Source: Methylococcales bacterium
GTDB taxonomy: Bacteria > Pseudomonadota > Gammaproteobacteria > Methylococcales > Methylomonadaceae
Assembly (NCBI GenBank): GCA_026399095.1
Contig: JAPLRP010000077.1
Span: 58,048 to 122,047 of the forward strand
Length of the DNA stretch: 64,000 nt
Direction: 5' to 3'
Shown here: piece by piece, positions 10,525 to 19,718 of the stretch
Layout of the letters: every line of letters starts with the position of its first letter
Numbering within the stretch: position 1 is the first letter of the stretch
The notes under the pieces: model-generated
The model's input: the letters and a program-made list of their open reading frames with translations, nothing else
The model's database searches: none
Told to the model about the DNA's origin: nothing
Position numbers and translations under genes: made by a program

Positions 10525-11324
10525 AGGTTTGTATTTTCCAGCCAGTCCAGCTCAGCATTCGTGAAGCCTGCAATTATACGCATTTCTCGGTTAAAAGGGC
10601 CTTTTGGCATGCCACCCTGATAATATTGTTTTATTAACTGACGATATTTAGCCTCAGGTTCAAGACCTTGTTGTTCACAGGCCCATTTAAACCAGAATGA
10701 TCCCCGTTCTACATGAGTTACTTCATCTTTTAAAATACGTTCTAACAAGGTTACACTGGCATCGTCACCCAAATTCTTAAATTTGGCGATAATTGTCGGT
10801 GTAACATCCAATCCACGCGCCTCCATACAGCGTGGAACCATGGCTAATCTAGCCAGTAAATCATCAGCGGTATCTTTAGCATGATCCCACAATCCGTTAT
10901 GGGCGGGTAAATCGCCATAATTCAAATTAAAGGTTCTTAAATGTAGCCTGATTAATTCAAAATGCTGCGCTTCTTCATCAGCAACTTTTAGCCAATCTTG
11001 ATAAAATTGTTCCGGTAGTCCGCGAAAGCGATAAAGCAAATCCCACGCAAGATAAATAGCCATAAATTCAACGTGAGCAATGGCATGAAAAAAAGCGGCA
11101 ATACCATCAGAGGAGCCCAGTTTTCGTTTAGGCATGTCACGCGGAGGCAATAAAATCGGCTTGTCAGGAAATTTTACCTGGTTAATTGGCAGTGCCGGCA
11201 ATTCTGATGTAAAGCTTAGTTGATTATTTTCTAAAAGGTACCAAGCTTGATGGGTCAGTGCCAGTTTTTCATTGATAGCGATACCTTGTAAACAGGCTTC
11301 GGCAAATTTAAATACATTTCTCAT
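10521..11324 (-). CDS. DUF455 family ferritin-like protein
   Basis: A 267-residue all-helical protein of the DUF455 family, which has a ferritin-like fold and probable di-metal site. Candidate metal ligands are E and H residues in HVEFMAIYLAWD, DEEAQHFELI and KDEVTHVERG. No reaction is established for the family. It is the first gene of a two-gene unit with nnrS (4-base overlap), which hints at a shared oxidative or nitrosative stress function. Confidence 0.85.
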   Translation of the reverse strand: MRNVFKFAEACLQGIAINEKLALTHQAWYLLENNQLSFTSELPALPINQVKFPDKPILLPPRDMPKRKLGSSDGIAAFFHAIAHVEFMAIYLAWDLLYRFRGLPEQFYQDWLKVADEEAQHFELIRLHLRTFNLNYGDLPAHNGLWDHAKDTADDLLARLAMVPRCMEARGLDVTPTIIAKFKNLGDDASVTLLERILKDEVTHVERGSFWFKWACEQQGLEPEAKYRQLIKQYYQGGMPKGPFNREMRIIAGFTNAELDWLENTNL

Positions 11325-11345
11325 TAATGATGGTCTATTTATAAA

Positions 11346-11720
11346 ATGATTAAAATTTTGGATTTCACGTTATTGGTACTTTATTGCTTATTTATTTATT
11401 GGCTTTCTGATCAATCATCTCTGCAAAAACCTTTTGATTTTGGCTTTGATTTTCAGGATAAACTTTATCACGCAGGTGCCTATTCTATTATGGGATTGTT
11501 GGCATGGCGCGCTTTTAAAAGCTTTCTTGATGTACCCATTATACTGGCAATGCTTAGTATTGCCTTTTGTAGTTTATACGGATTATCTGATGAATGGCAT
11601 CAGTCATTTATTATGGGCCGAGAGTCAGAGGTTGCTGATTGGGTTGCAGATACCAGCGGTGCATTTATGGCAGTCATGTCGCTATATAAATTTAGTTTCG
11701 GTAAGTTGATAAATAGCTAA
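11346..11720 (+). CDS. VanZ-like family membrane protein
   Basis: A 124-residue protein with about four hydrophobic segments and the family pattern: FIYWLSDQS near the start, DKLYHAGAYSIMG, YGLSDEWHQSFIMGRESEVADWVADTSGA. Function of stand-alone VanZ-like proteins is not settled. It is divergent from the DUF455 gene, with only 21 bases between the two start codons, so the promoters must overlap. Confidence 0.85.
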   Translation: MIKILDFTLLVLYCLFIYWLSDQSSLQKPFDFGFDFQDKLYHAGAYSIMGLLAWRAFKSFLDVPIILAMLSIAFCSLYGLSDEWHQSFIMGRESEVADWVADTSGAFMAVMSLYKFSFGKLINS

Positions 11721-11793
11721 TGGCTAAAGCCCCATGTATCTTTTTAATCAGTTCGACTAAAATTGACTCTTTATATTTACCTTGATCAAACCC

Positions 11794-12393
11794 ATGCCAA
11801 AAGATATTCGTATTGAAAGATTTAGCGGTACCGCATTAGAACACTACATCCCAGAACTTGCTCGATTAAGGATTGAAGTATTTCGTGATTTCCCTTATTT
11901 ATATGATGGGGATTATGACTATGAAAAAAAATACTTGCAAACCTATATTGATACACCTGATAGCGTTATCGTCTTGGCATTTGATGGTGAAAAAGTAGTG
12001 GGTGCTTCGACAGCCATTCCTATGCAGTATGAAACTGATCAACTTAAAAGGCCTTTTCTTGAGCAGGACTATGCTCTTGATGAGGTCTTTTATTGCAGCG
12101 AATCCGTTTTAAATAAGAATTATAGGGGCTTAGGTTTAGGTGTGCAGTTTTTTGAGCAAAGAGAAGCACATGCTAAAGAGTTGGGTGGCTTTAAAGTCAT
12201 TACTTTTTGTTGTGTAGAACGGCCGTTAAATCATGCTCGCCGTCCGGCAAATTATGTTCCTTTGGATTTGTTCTGGAACAAACGGGGCTATGTTAAACAT
12301 CCAGAACTTAAAACAACTTACTCTTGGAAAGATCTGGATGAAATACAAGAAACGCCTAAACCGATGACTTTTTGGCTAAAACATGAACGTTAA
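11794..12393 (+). CDS. GNAT family N-acetyltransferase
   Basis: A 199-residue acetyltransferase with the acetyl-CoA binding motif NYRGLGLGVQFFEQREAHA. An in-frame TTG lies 12 bases upstream at 11782, but the ATG at 11794 is preferred. The C-terminus runs 11 bases into the start of the carbon-nitrogen hydrolase gene. In several bacteria these two domains are fused into one protein, so this pair is probably the split form of the same unit. Substrate unknown. Confidence 0.85.
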   Translation: MPKDIRIERFSGTALEHYIPELARLRIEVFRDFPYLYDGDYDYEKKYLQTYIDTPDSVIVLAFDGEKVVGASTAIPMQYETDQLKRPFLEQDYALDEVFYCSESVLNKNYRGLGLGVQFFEQREAHAKELGGFKVITFCCVERPLNHARRPANYVPLDLFWNKRGYVKHPELKTTYSWKDLDEIQETPKPMTFWLKHER

Positions 12394-13249
12394 AATTGCA
12401 TCGGCTCAGTACAACATCAGTTTTCTGGAAGATTGGCAGGCTTATGATCAAAAAATTGAACGTTGGGTTGTTGAGGCTATTACTCAAGAGGCCAAGATTT
12501 TGGTATTTCCGGAATATTTCAGTATGGAACTGGCATCATTGTTTGGGTCGGAAATTTATTCATCATTAAGTAAACAACTAGAGGCAATGCAAGCATTGCA
12601 TAATGATTTTATAGAGCTGTTTAAAAAGATGGCGCAAAAATATGAGTGCATTATTCAGGCGGGCACGTTTCCGGTACGCATAGCTTCTGACATCTATAGA
12701 AACCGAGGATATCTATTTATGCCAGATGGTCAGTTTGATTATCAAGATAAAATAATGATGACCCGTTTTGAAAATGAACAATGGTTAATTGCTCCGGGTA
12801 AAGAATTAAAATGTTTTGACACTATTTATGGAAAAATTGCCATAAATATTTGTTACGACTCTGAGTTTCCACTGCTGGCAAGAAAGCAGGTTGAAGCAGG
12901 TTGTGTGATAATTTTAGTGCCCAGTTGTACGGATACTATCGCAGGCTATCATCGCGTTAAAATCGGCTGTCAGGCTAGGGCACTGGAAAATCAGTGTTAT
13001 GTAGTTCAGGCTTCACTGGTGGGGGATGCGGCTTGGTCAGAAGCAGTGGATGTTAATGTTGGAGCAGCCGCAATTTATACACCTGTTGATAGGGGTTTTC
13101 CGAGTAACGGGATCTTATCGGTCGGACAATTTAATGCAGTTCAATGGGTTATTGAAGAGATATCACCTCTAGCCTGTAAAACCGTCCGTGAGCATGGCCA
13201 AGTCTTTAATTACAGAGATTGGCCATTGCAAACGACTTTTGTTAGTTAA
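12383..13249 (+). CDS. Carbon-nitrogen hydrolase (nitrilase superfamily)
   Basis: A 288-residue amidase/nitrilase-fold enzyme with the full catalytic triad: Glu44 (VFPEYFSM), Lys123 ([11 protein letters not shown]) and Cys157 (NICYDSEFP). It starts inside the 3' end of the acetyltransferase gene and therefore is translationally linked to it. Its stop codon lies 8 bases inside the convergent rpoS stop region. The amide substrate cannot be told from sequence. Confidence 0.9.
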   Translation: MNVKIASAQYNISFLEDWQAYDQKIERWVVEAITQEAKILVFPEYFSMELASLFGSEIYSSLSKQLEAMQALHNDFIELFKKMAQKYECIIQAGTFPVRIASDIYRNRGYLFMPDGQFDYQDKIMMTRFENEQWLIAPGKELKCFDTIYGKIAINICYDSEFPLLARKQVEAGCVIILVPSCTDTIAGYHRVKIGCQARALENQCYVVQASLVGDAAWSEAVDVNVGAAAIYTPVDRGFPSNGILSVGQFNAVQWVIEEISPLACKTVREHGQVFNYRDWPLQTTFVS

Positions 13250-14216
13250 AGACAGCCTCAAAAGAAAAACCGTTAGTATTTAAAATGTCTTTTAATTTCT
13301 TTAAGCCTTCAATTTGTATTTGCCTTACCCGTTCTCTGGTTACTGATAACTCTTGAGCCACCTGTTCGAGAGTTTCTTCTTCATAGCCACAAATCCCATA
13401 ACGACGGCAGATAACTTCTCGTTGTTTCTCTGGTAATTCATGTACACATTCATACAGATTTTGTTTCATTGCATCTTCTTGTATCTGGTCTTCATGATCC
13501 AGGCAATTTTCATCAGCAATTGACTCAATTAATGTGTTTTCACTATCTCTTGCTCCCGGAATATCAAGAGAAGTGACTCGTTCATTAAGCTTGAGCATTC
13601 TTTCAACTTTTTCCAAGGGTTTATCCATGAAATCTGCTATATCTTGGGCACTGGGATCGTGATCCAATGTTTGTGCCAAATGACGCTGAGCCTTAAGATA
13701 AGTATTCATTTCTTTGACGATATGAATCGGTAAACGAATGGTACGTGTTTGATCCATTATTCCTCGTTCAATAGTTTGTCTTATCCACCAAGTTGCATAG
13801 GTCGAAAATCTGAAACCCTTTGAGGGATCAAATTTTTCTACTGCACGGATTAAACCCAGATTACCTTCTTCAATCAAATCCAGCAAAGGTAAACCCTTGT
13901 TTAAATAACGGTAAGAAATTTTGGCGACTAAACGTAAATTACTTTCAATCATGATTTTTCGAGCTACTTGATCACCTTTTAAAGCGCGAGCACCATATAT
14001 TTTTTCCTCATCAGCAGTCAATAATTTTGAGCGACTGAGATCATTTAAATATGAGCGGGTAGCATCAAATTCAAAATTACTTGAAGTTTTAGTTTGAGGT
14101 AATTCAACTCTTTCTGTTTCAATCAATGCCACCTCAATTTCATCGTCATAAGTTAAATCTTGATCATTAAGGATTACAATTTCGTCGTGTGATGGATAAA
14201 ACAATGCGTCATTCAT
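13242..14216 (-). CDS. rpoS: RNA polymerase sigma factor RpoS (sigma-38)
   Basis: A 324-residue sigma-70 family factor without the long region 1.1 of RpoD. Region 1.2 ([21 protein letters not shown]), region 2 ([46 protein letters not shown]), region 3 ([16 protein letters not shown]) and region 4 ([16 protein letters not shown]) are intact, and the pattern is that of RpoS rather than RpoH or RpoD. It is not flanked by nlpD or pcm as in enterobacteria. The ORF ends 8 bases into the convergent hydrolase gene. A 729-base non-coding stretch lies upstream. Confidence 0.92.
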   Translation of the reverse strand: MNDALFYPSHDEIVILNDQDLTYDDEIEVALIETERVELPQTKTSSNFEFDATRSYLNDLSRSKLLTADEEKIYGARALKGDQVARKIMIESNLRLVAKISYRYLNKGLPLLDLIEEGNLGLIRAVEKFDPSKGFRFSTYATWWIRQTIERGIMDQTRTIRLPIHIVKEMNTYLKAQRHLAQTLDHDPSAQDIADFMDKPLEKVERMLKLNERVTSLDIPGARDSENTLIESIADENCLDHEDQIQEDAMKQNLYECVHELPEKQREVICRRYGICGYEEETLEQVAQELSVTRERVRQIQIEGLKKLKDILNTNGFSFEAVFN

Positions 14217-14945
14217 TTTAATTTCCTAATTGCTTAGTCTAAGTCGGACAGCTTGATTGCTTGTTGGTAAAAGTTTTAGAGAATTTACCAAGGTTTCATT
14301 TTTTCTACTTTTAAAGTGGAGTGAAAAGTGTTAAATAGTTCTCTTGCTAATGGTAGTGACTGCCTGTCATTTTTGTACTGATTACCCTCAATTGTTGAGT
14401 TGTTCACGGTAATAGGCAATGTGCCTTGATTAATATCATTGTGTTTAACAATAATTGATTTACCTTAGTTACTTAGTGTCATTACACGCGTTATACAATC
14501 TTTCCAGCTTCTGCAGTTCTTACCAAATGCCTATTTTTCCAGCTAGATCTGTTTTATTGTTTCGGAACGGAGAAAAATGTTTTAAAGCTTTTTCTTCAAG
14601 ACGTTATCCGCAGTTAAACTTTAACATTTAATTTTCTGGGGTTAAAACACTTGATTTTTATCATGCTTGAATTTACTATTTTTTTACTTTATAAGTTGTA
14701 ATTACTTGTTTTGTTGATATATATAGTGATGTGGTTGTGTGTGAAATTAATATGTTTTTATGCTAAATTGAGCATTTTTTTATACAAAAAAATCTGGTTA
14801 ACAGGCTTGTTTCTGTTAACAGTAATTTTATTAATGGGGGAGGTAAAAAACTAAGAGTGTGGTGGGTTATCAGCAGAAGCAGAAAAGAGGGGGAGCAAAC
14901 GTTATTTTTAAGATGGCATTAGCTTTTTTATTGAAAAAGCAGTCA
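14217..14945. other. Long non-coding region upstream of rpoS
   Basis: A 729-base gap with no convincing reading frame. It probably holds the rpoS promoter and leader (minus strand). It contains an 8-base inverted repeat, GTTAACAG (14797-14804) and CTGTTAAC (14813-14820), within very AT-rich sequence, and a small A/T-rich hairpin at 14921-14941 just past the J-domain gene's stop. I could not identify a known RNA family in it. Confidence 0.5.
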
Positions 14946-15440
14946 TTATTTGTTGAGTAAAACTTTCTTGGCTAAATTTATTTTTGCTGCTAAATAATCA
15001 GAGCCGCCTCGGTCCGGATGCATTTTTTGCATTAGTTTACGATGAGCCGCGATAATATCTTCTTGTGCTGCAAGGGGGGTTAAACCCAAAACTTCATAAG
15101 CTTCTTCACGTGACATTTTGCCTTTAATACTGGTATTACTTTGCTGTTTTGATGTATTTTTTTTTGAACCGGAAAAATTTTGCCAGAGTTTTTGCAGGTG
15201 TGGCGCATAGTTTAGAACTATTGGCATTAGTCGTAAGATAAATGCAACAGCAATACCTACTAAAGCAAATAGCCAGTTGAGTCGTCCTGTTGCCGTTAAA
15301 TAAAGCAACACGATGCCAAAAAAACTTAGCAAGGTAAGTCTGGCATATTTTGCCAATAGGTTAGGTGATGATTTTAGAAATGCTCTTAATCCAAAAAATG
15401 CAATGATGAGAAGCAATAAAAAAAGATAGATTCGAAGCAA
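14946..15440 (-). CDS. Membrane-anchored J-domain protein (Tim14/DjlC-like)
   Basis: A 164-residue protein with two N-terminal hydrophobic segments (about residues 1-20 and 33-80) and a C-terminal J domain from about residue 112 (EEAYEVLGL), including the HPD tripeptide in [22 protein letters not shown]. It would recruit DnaK-type Hsp70 to the inner membrane face. The start is TTG at 15440 with GGAG spaced six bases upstream; no closer ATG fits. Client unknown. Confidence 0.85.
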   Translation of the reverse strand: MLRIYLFLLLLIIAFFGLRAFLKSSPNLLAKYARLTLLSFFGIVLLYLTATGRLNWLFALVGIAVAFILRLMPIVLNYAPHLQKLWQNFSGSKKNTSKQQSNTSIKGKMSREEAYEVLGLTPLAAQEDIIAAHRKLMQKMHPDRGGSDYLAAKINLAKKVLLNK

Positions 15441-15524
15441 CTTTTTCTCCAGGATTAATGATCCTTGTTCAATAATACCTTAGAATAAGCTATCTCACGA
15501 CAACAGTCTTAATATTTATTTACT

Positions 15525-16049
15525 ATGCAACATGCTCAAGTTCCCTTGTTAGGTTTTGCGGCTTTTAGTGGGACGGGTAAAACCACATTACTTGCACAAA
15601 TAATTCCACTTTTAAAGCAGCATGGTTTGCGTATCGGTTTAATAAAACACAGTCATCATGATTTTCAGATAGATCAGCCAGGAAAAGACAGTTTTCGTTT
15701 GCGGGAGGCTGGAGCTTCGCCAGTTATGCTGATATCTTCGCATCGTCGTGCAATTATTACAGAAATTTCACCAGAAAGAGAACCCAGTCTTGATGATGAA
15801 TTACAGTTATTTGACCAATCTGAAGTGGATTTAATTTTAGTTGAAGGTTTTAAAACAGAACCATTTCCTAAAATTGAAGTACATCGACCTTCGCTTAATA
15901 ACCCCTTACTTTACCCAAATGACCCAAATGTTATTGCCATTGCTACAGATAGTGTAATGAAAACACCAGATACATTAATGTTATTAGATTTAAATCAGCC
16001 TCAAATGATAGCCGGATTTATATTAAAGCAATTTTTGGGGCGCTTATGA
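15525..16049 (+). CDS. mobB: Molybdopterin-guanine dinucleotide biosynthesis protein MobB
   Basis: A 174-residue GTP-binding protein that supports MobA in making the MGD form of the molybdenum cofactor. The P-loop is at residues 13-20 (AFSGTGKT), followed by IGLIKHSHHDFQID and DLILVEGFK. It overlaps moeA by four bases (ATGA). Confidence 0.93.
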   Translation: MQHAQVPLLGFAAFSGTGKTTLLAQIIPLLKQHGLRIGLIKHSHHDFQIDQPGKDSFRLREAGASPVMLISSHRRAIITEISPEREPSLDDELQLFDQSEVDLILVEGFKTEPFPKIEVHRPSLNNPLLYPNDPNVIAIATDSVMKTPDTLMLLDLNQPQMIAGFILKQFLGRL

Positions 16050-17290
16050 TTGACTTATGCAGCCAAGAATCAAAGCCGATGTTGTCTATCGATGAGGCAT
16101 TGGCAAGAATCAAAACCGCAATACAACCCATTACAGGATCAGAAACAGTTACTTTAAAAAATGCCTTGGGACGCGTACTGGCAGAGCAGATTTATTCGTC
16201 TGTTAATAGTCCATTCGAAAGAAATGCAGCCATGGATGGCTATGCATTTTCAAGCGCCAACATTAATAAGGATCAGCCTTTTACCTTGAATCTGATTGGT
16301 ACTTCCTGGGCGGGTAAACCTTTTAAAGGAACATTGCTGGCTGGTCAATGTATCAGAATATTCACCGGTGCAGTATTACCTTCTGAGGCTGATTCCGTGA
16401 TTATGCAAGAGCAGGTTGTGGCTAAGGGACAAACTATTCATTTTTCCGCACATACTGCACTGGGAAAGCATATCAGAGAGGTGGGTGAAGACATAAAGCA
16501 AGGTAGTTTAGTCTATGCTTCACCTAAAAAACTTAATGCAATTGATCTTGGCTTATTAGCTTCTTTGGGTATTTATGAAGTTACTGTTAAGCGATTGGTA
16601 AGAATAGCTTTTTTTTCAACCGGTGATGAACTGACCGAATTAGGTAAGCCCTTGGCATCCGGGCAAATATACGACAGTAATCGATATACATTAAACGGTT
16701 TATTGAATGACCCTAATTATTGTATAACAGACATGGGAGTGATTGCTGATAACAAGCAATTACTGGAAGCCAGTTTTATTGAGGCCTCAACAAAACATGA
16801 TGTGATAATATCAACTGGTGGGGCCTCAGTGGGTGAGGCTGACTTTGTTAAAGAAGTACTAAGTCGTTGCGGGGAAGTGGATTTCTGGAAAATTGCCATC
16901 AAACCGGGAAAGCCTTTGGCTTTCGGAAAAATAGGCGAGTGTTGTTTTTTTGGATTACCAGGAAACCCCGTAGCCGTTGTAGTTACTTTTAAGTACATTG
17001 TCGCGACCGCACTTAAACAATTATCAGGTGCTCCGGAATTAAAGTCTTTACAATTAACAGCGATCTGTAAATCAGTATTAAAAAAATCGCCCGGACGACA
17101 AGAATATCAACGAGGCATACTTACCCAAGATATTAACGGTAAATATTTTGTAGAGTCATCGGGCAAGCAAGATTCAAATATACTCAGTTCTATAAGCCAA
17201 GCTAACTGTTTTATCGTGTTACCCATTGAATGCAATGGTGTTCAAATTGGTAATGAGGTCAGGGTTGATCTTATTGGAGAAACTATCTAA
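16046..17290 (+). CDS. moeA: Molybdopterin molybdenumtransferase MoeA
   Basis: Inserts molybdate into adenylated molybdopterin. The 414-residue protein shows the MoeA order of domains with PFERNAAMDGYAF, the FTGAVLP segment, the MoCF-binding motif STGGASVGEADFV and FGLPGNPVAV. Translationally coupled to mobB. The cofactor could serve formate dehydrogenase or nitrate reductase, neither of which is in this window. Confidence 0.95.
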   Translation: MIDLCSQESKPMLSIDEALARIKTAIQPITGSETVTLKNALGRVLAEQIYSSVNSPFERNAAMDGYAFSSANINKDQPFTLNLIGTSWAGKPFKGTLLAGQCIRIFTGAVLPSEADSVIMQEQVVAKGQTIHFSAHTALGKHIREVGEDIKQGSLVYASPKKLNAIDLGLLASLGIYEVTVKRLVRIAFFSTGDELTELGKPLASGQIYDSNRYTLNGLLNDPNYCITDMGVIADNKQLLEASFIEASTKHDVIISTGGASVGEADFVKEVLSRCGEVDFWKIAIKPGKPLAFGKIGECCFFGLPGNPVAVVVTFKYIVATALKQLSGAPELKSLQLTAICKSVLKKSPGRQEYQRGILTQDINGKYFVESSGKQDSNILSSISQANCFIVLPIECNGVQIGNEVRVDLIGETI

Positions 17291-17662
17291 ATTTATTGGA
17301 CAATAACCTTATGTTGCCCCTGTTTTAATGTATCAGAAAGACAGCATTAGCTAATACATCTAAATAGAGAGGGCTGTTCTAGTTAGTGGAAACAAGATTT
17401 TTCTTCGCTAGATCCTGAGTGGTCTCCATAATTGGACGGCAAGTTTTTCCGATCTTAAAACTGACGATTATATTCAATTAATTGACCTTGTTATCGTTAA
17501 TATTGGACTCAATGCGTTAAGTATTGTTATTATCCCTAAGACTGATCCAATCAGGATTAACACAGCGATTAATGTGCTGATGTTTTTATCTGCTTTGTTC
17601 ATTCCTAATCAAGCATCACTATAGCTTGTGGCGAAACTATTCATTAAAATCTGGAGATAATT
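17291..17662. other. Intergenic region moeA to isocitrate dehydrogenase
   Basis: 372 bases without a credible gene, tRNA or strong terminator hairpin. It must contain the promoter of the downstream dehydrogenase, whose ribosome site (CTGGAGATAATT) is clear. I see nothing else I can name. Confidence 0.4.
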
Positions 17663-18673
17663 ATGCATAATGTCACGTTGATAAAAGGTGATGGAATTGG
17701 TCCTTCCATTATGGATGAGGCTGTAAAAGTTATTGATGCGTCAGGCGTAAAAATTCATTGGGAAGAAGCGTATGCAGGTGTAGCTGCTTTTGAGAAATTT
17801 GGTACACCGCTGCCAGATGAAACCTTGGCTTCATTTGATAAAACCCGCTTGGCCTTTAAAGGACCTTTGACCACGGTTGTAGGAACTGGTTTTAGAAGTA
17901 TAAATGTGGCTTTGCGTCAGCAATATGAACTTTACGCCAACGTCCGTCCTGCTAAAAGTTGGCCAGGTATTAAAACCCGTTATGACGATGTCGATATTGT
18001 TATTGTCAGGGAAAATACTGAGGGACTTTATGCAGGACTTGAGCATTATCTGACCCCTAAAAAAGATATTGCGGAAAGTTTGGCGGTGGTGACACGGGTT
18101 GCTTCTGAGCGTATTGCCGATTATGCTTTTAAATATGCACGGGATAATCAACGCAAAAAAGTAACGGTTTGCCATAAGGCCAATATTTTAAAATATACTC
18201 AAGGTTTGTTTTTGGATGTTGTCAGAGAAACGGCTGCCCGTTATCCGGATATTCAATTTGACGAGAAAATCGTTGATGCGGCTTGTATGCATATGGTGAT
18301 GAATCCACACCAATTTGATGTGGTAGTTACCACCAATATGTTTGGTGACATTTTGTCGGATTTGACCGCAGGTCTGGTTGGCGGCTTGGGTTTAATACCA
18401 GGTGCAAATATTGGTGATAATGCAGCTCTTTTTGAGGCAGTACATGGTAGCGCACCCGATATTACTGGAAAAAATTTAGCCAATCCGATTGCAGTTATCA
18501 TGGCAGGTGTGATGATGTTAAATCATCTTGGCGAAACAGAAGCAGCTTTGCGCATTAAAACAGCAGTTGAAAAGGTTGTGAATGAGGGTAAGTATGTTAC
18601 TCAAGATCTTAACCCTCAATCAAAATGTGGAACAATAGAAATGGGAAATGCTATTGTTAATGCTTTAAGATAA
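17663..18673 (+). CDS. NAD-type isocitrate dehydrogenase (isocitrate/isopropylmalate family)
   Basis: A 336-residue beta-decarboxylating dehydrogenase. The order GDGIGPSIMDEA, FKGPLTTVVGTGFRSINVALRQQYELYANVRP, VIVRENTEGLYAGLEH and the metal site NMFGDILSDLTAGLVGGLGL are those of short NAD-dependent isocitrate dehydrogenases, the type found in many methanotrophs. The serine of the S-x-N phosphate-binding motif in GFRSINVALR favours isocitrate over isopropylmalate. No leuC/leuD genes are adjacent, which also argues against LeuB. Coenzyme choice is inferred from family. Confidence 0.88.
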   Translation: MHNVTLIKGDGIGPSIMDEAVKVIDASGVKIHWEEAYAGVAAFEKFGTPLPDETLASFDKTRLAFKGPLTTVVGTGFRSINVALRQQYELYANVRPAKSWPGIKTRYDDVDIVIVRENTEGLYAGLEHYLTPKKDIAESLAVVTRVASERIADYAFKYARDNQRKKVTVCHKANILKYTQGLFLDVVRETAARYPDIQFDEKIVDAACMHMVMNPHQFDVVVTTNMFGDILSDLTAGLVGGLGLIPGANIGDNAALFEAVHGSAPDITGKNLANPIAVIMAGVMMLNHLGETEAALRIKTAVEKVVNEGKYVTQDLNPQSKCGTIEMGNAIVNALR

Positions 18674-18919
18674 TAGATTAATTTGTAACGGTCAGGGAGG
18701 TTGTCTTCAAAGGTTCTGGCTAACGCCAGCATTATTGTATGATGGCCTCTTGACTCTTTTAAGGGGGTTGTTAATAATTTTTACGTCTTTGATAGTTGCT
18801 GCAATTTCCACCTTGAGTTTCCTTTATTTTTGAAGTGCGCATGTCGTCAAAATATTTACCTGTAAATCCGCTGTAAAATTAATCTTGTTTATAAATTATG
18901 TCTTTTATCCATGTGTAGC
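18674..18919. other. Non-coding stretch left of the IS element
   Basis: About 250 bases with stops in all frames. If the IS element interrupted the OB-fold gene, this stretch should hold its 5' part, but I could not recognise an N-terminal OB-fold or signal peptide here. Confidence 0.4.
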
Positions 18920-18925
18920 GTAAAA

Positions 18926-18945
18926 CCTCGCCGTTCAAGGCGGGG
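18926..18945 (-). repeat. IS200/IS605 right-end hairpin
   Basis: Seven-base-pair stem with one G-T pair and a six-base loop, about 28 bases past the tnpA stop codon. Such imperfect palindromes are the sites bound by the Y1 transposase before single-strand cleavage. Confidence 0.7.
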
Positions 18946-18973
18946 ATGTAAGCGGCTCAACTCACGAAAGTCA

Positions 18974-19327
18974 TCATTCAGGTGTTCTTTGTTGTTCAAT
19001 GTACTGACGAATAATGGATATAGGCGCACCGCTACAGCTACCCGCAAAGTAACTTGGCGACCCTAACGCACCACCCCATAGCTTGTTTTCGATTTCAAGG
19101 TAATTTTTTTTGCGGATCATTCTGCTTGAAACGCCTTTCAGACTGTTTACCAGTGCCGACACCGCGACCTCGGGTGGATAGTTCACTAACAGGTGAGCGT
19201 GGTCATCTTCGCCCTCGAACGCTACCAGACCTGCCTCGAAGTCAGTACACACAGCAGAGAAGATTTCTCGCAGCTCATTAAGCACTTCTTTTGTGAAGAC
19301 ACCACGGCGGCATTTAGTTACAAACAC
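18974..19327 (-). CDS. tnpA: IS200/IS605 family Y1 transposase TnpA
   Basis: Single-strand transposase with the HUH motif at residues 43-45 (DDHAHLLVNYPP) and the catalytic tyrosine at 109 (IIRQYIEQQ). The GTG at 19327 gives 117 residues, but family-like sequence continues upstream in frame (GRHCVFKLHVHL) to about base 19384 with no ATG, GTG or TTG; only CTG codons are available there. Either the true start is CTG or the left end of the element has been damaged. Activity is therefore uncertain. Confidence 0.85.
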   Translation of the reverse strand: MFVTKCRRGVFTKEVLNELREIFSAVCTDFEAGLVAFEGEDDHAHLLVNYPPEVAVSALVNSLKGVSSRMIRKKNYLEIENKLWGGALGSPSYFAGSCSGAPISIIRQYIEQQRTPE

Positions 19328-19380
19328 TAAATGTACATGCAGCTTAAAAACACAATGCCTGCCATGAAGGTTGAACGAGA

Positions 19381-19593
19381 TTGACAGGTAAAGTCGTCAA
19401 TATTCGTAATACCTCAAAATTTGTCTATCTGGTTTTTTCTGATCAGATTGATGCGCGTATCGAACGCAAATGGCTTTTCCTTTTTCCAGATGTGAATGAT
19501 TATTTAGGAAAAACTATCGAAGTCCGTGGTTGGCTTAATCACAGTAAAAGGCATTTCTCAATGTTAATTCGTCATCCTAGCGCAATTAAGTAA
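19381..19593 (+). pseudogene. C-terminal fragment of an OB-fold (nuclease-like) protein
   Basis: About 70 residues beginning GKVVNIRNTSKFVYLVF and continuing GKTIEVRGWLNHSKRHFSMLIRHPS. This resembles the C-terminal OB-fold part of thermonuclease-related secreted proteins. The frame opens at a stop codon at 19372 and has only a TTG with no ribosome site. Its first codons coincide with the upstream end of the IS element. I read it as the 3' remnant of a gene cut by the insertion. A short intact gene starting at TTG is the alternative. Confidence 0.6.
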
Positions 19594-19718
19594 ATTCTAA
19601 CTGTATAAGGACTTGTTTTTTTGGCTAATTATTTTAATGCTGATATAAATGTCATGTAGGGATTATAAGTAGAAATGCTACAATCCACTGTCATCAGAAA
19701 ATACAATAAGTTATTCAC

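Larger units (their letters stand above)
18920..19385 (-). mobile_element. Small IS200/IS605-type element (tnpA only)
   Basis: Limits are approximate. A Y1 transposase gene on the minus strand is bounded at its 3' side by a hairpin at 18926-18945 (CCTCGCC / GGCGGGG arms with loop GTTCAA), a typical right-end structure for this family. Elements of this group have no terminal inverted repeats and make no target duplication. The 5' side ends close to 19385, directly against the truncated OB-fold reading frame. There is no tnpB. Confidence 0.75.

Noticed and set aside
14797..14820. GTTAACAG inverted repeat as a known operator
   Set aside because: Eight-base arms match no site I can name, so it is only noted in the gap description.
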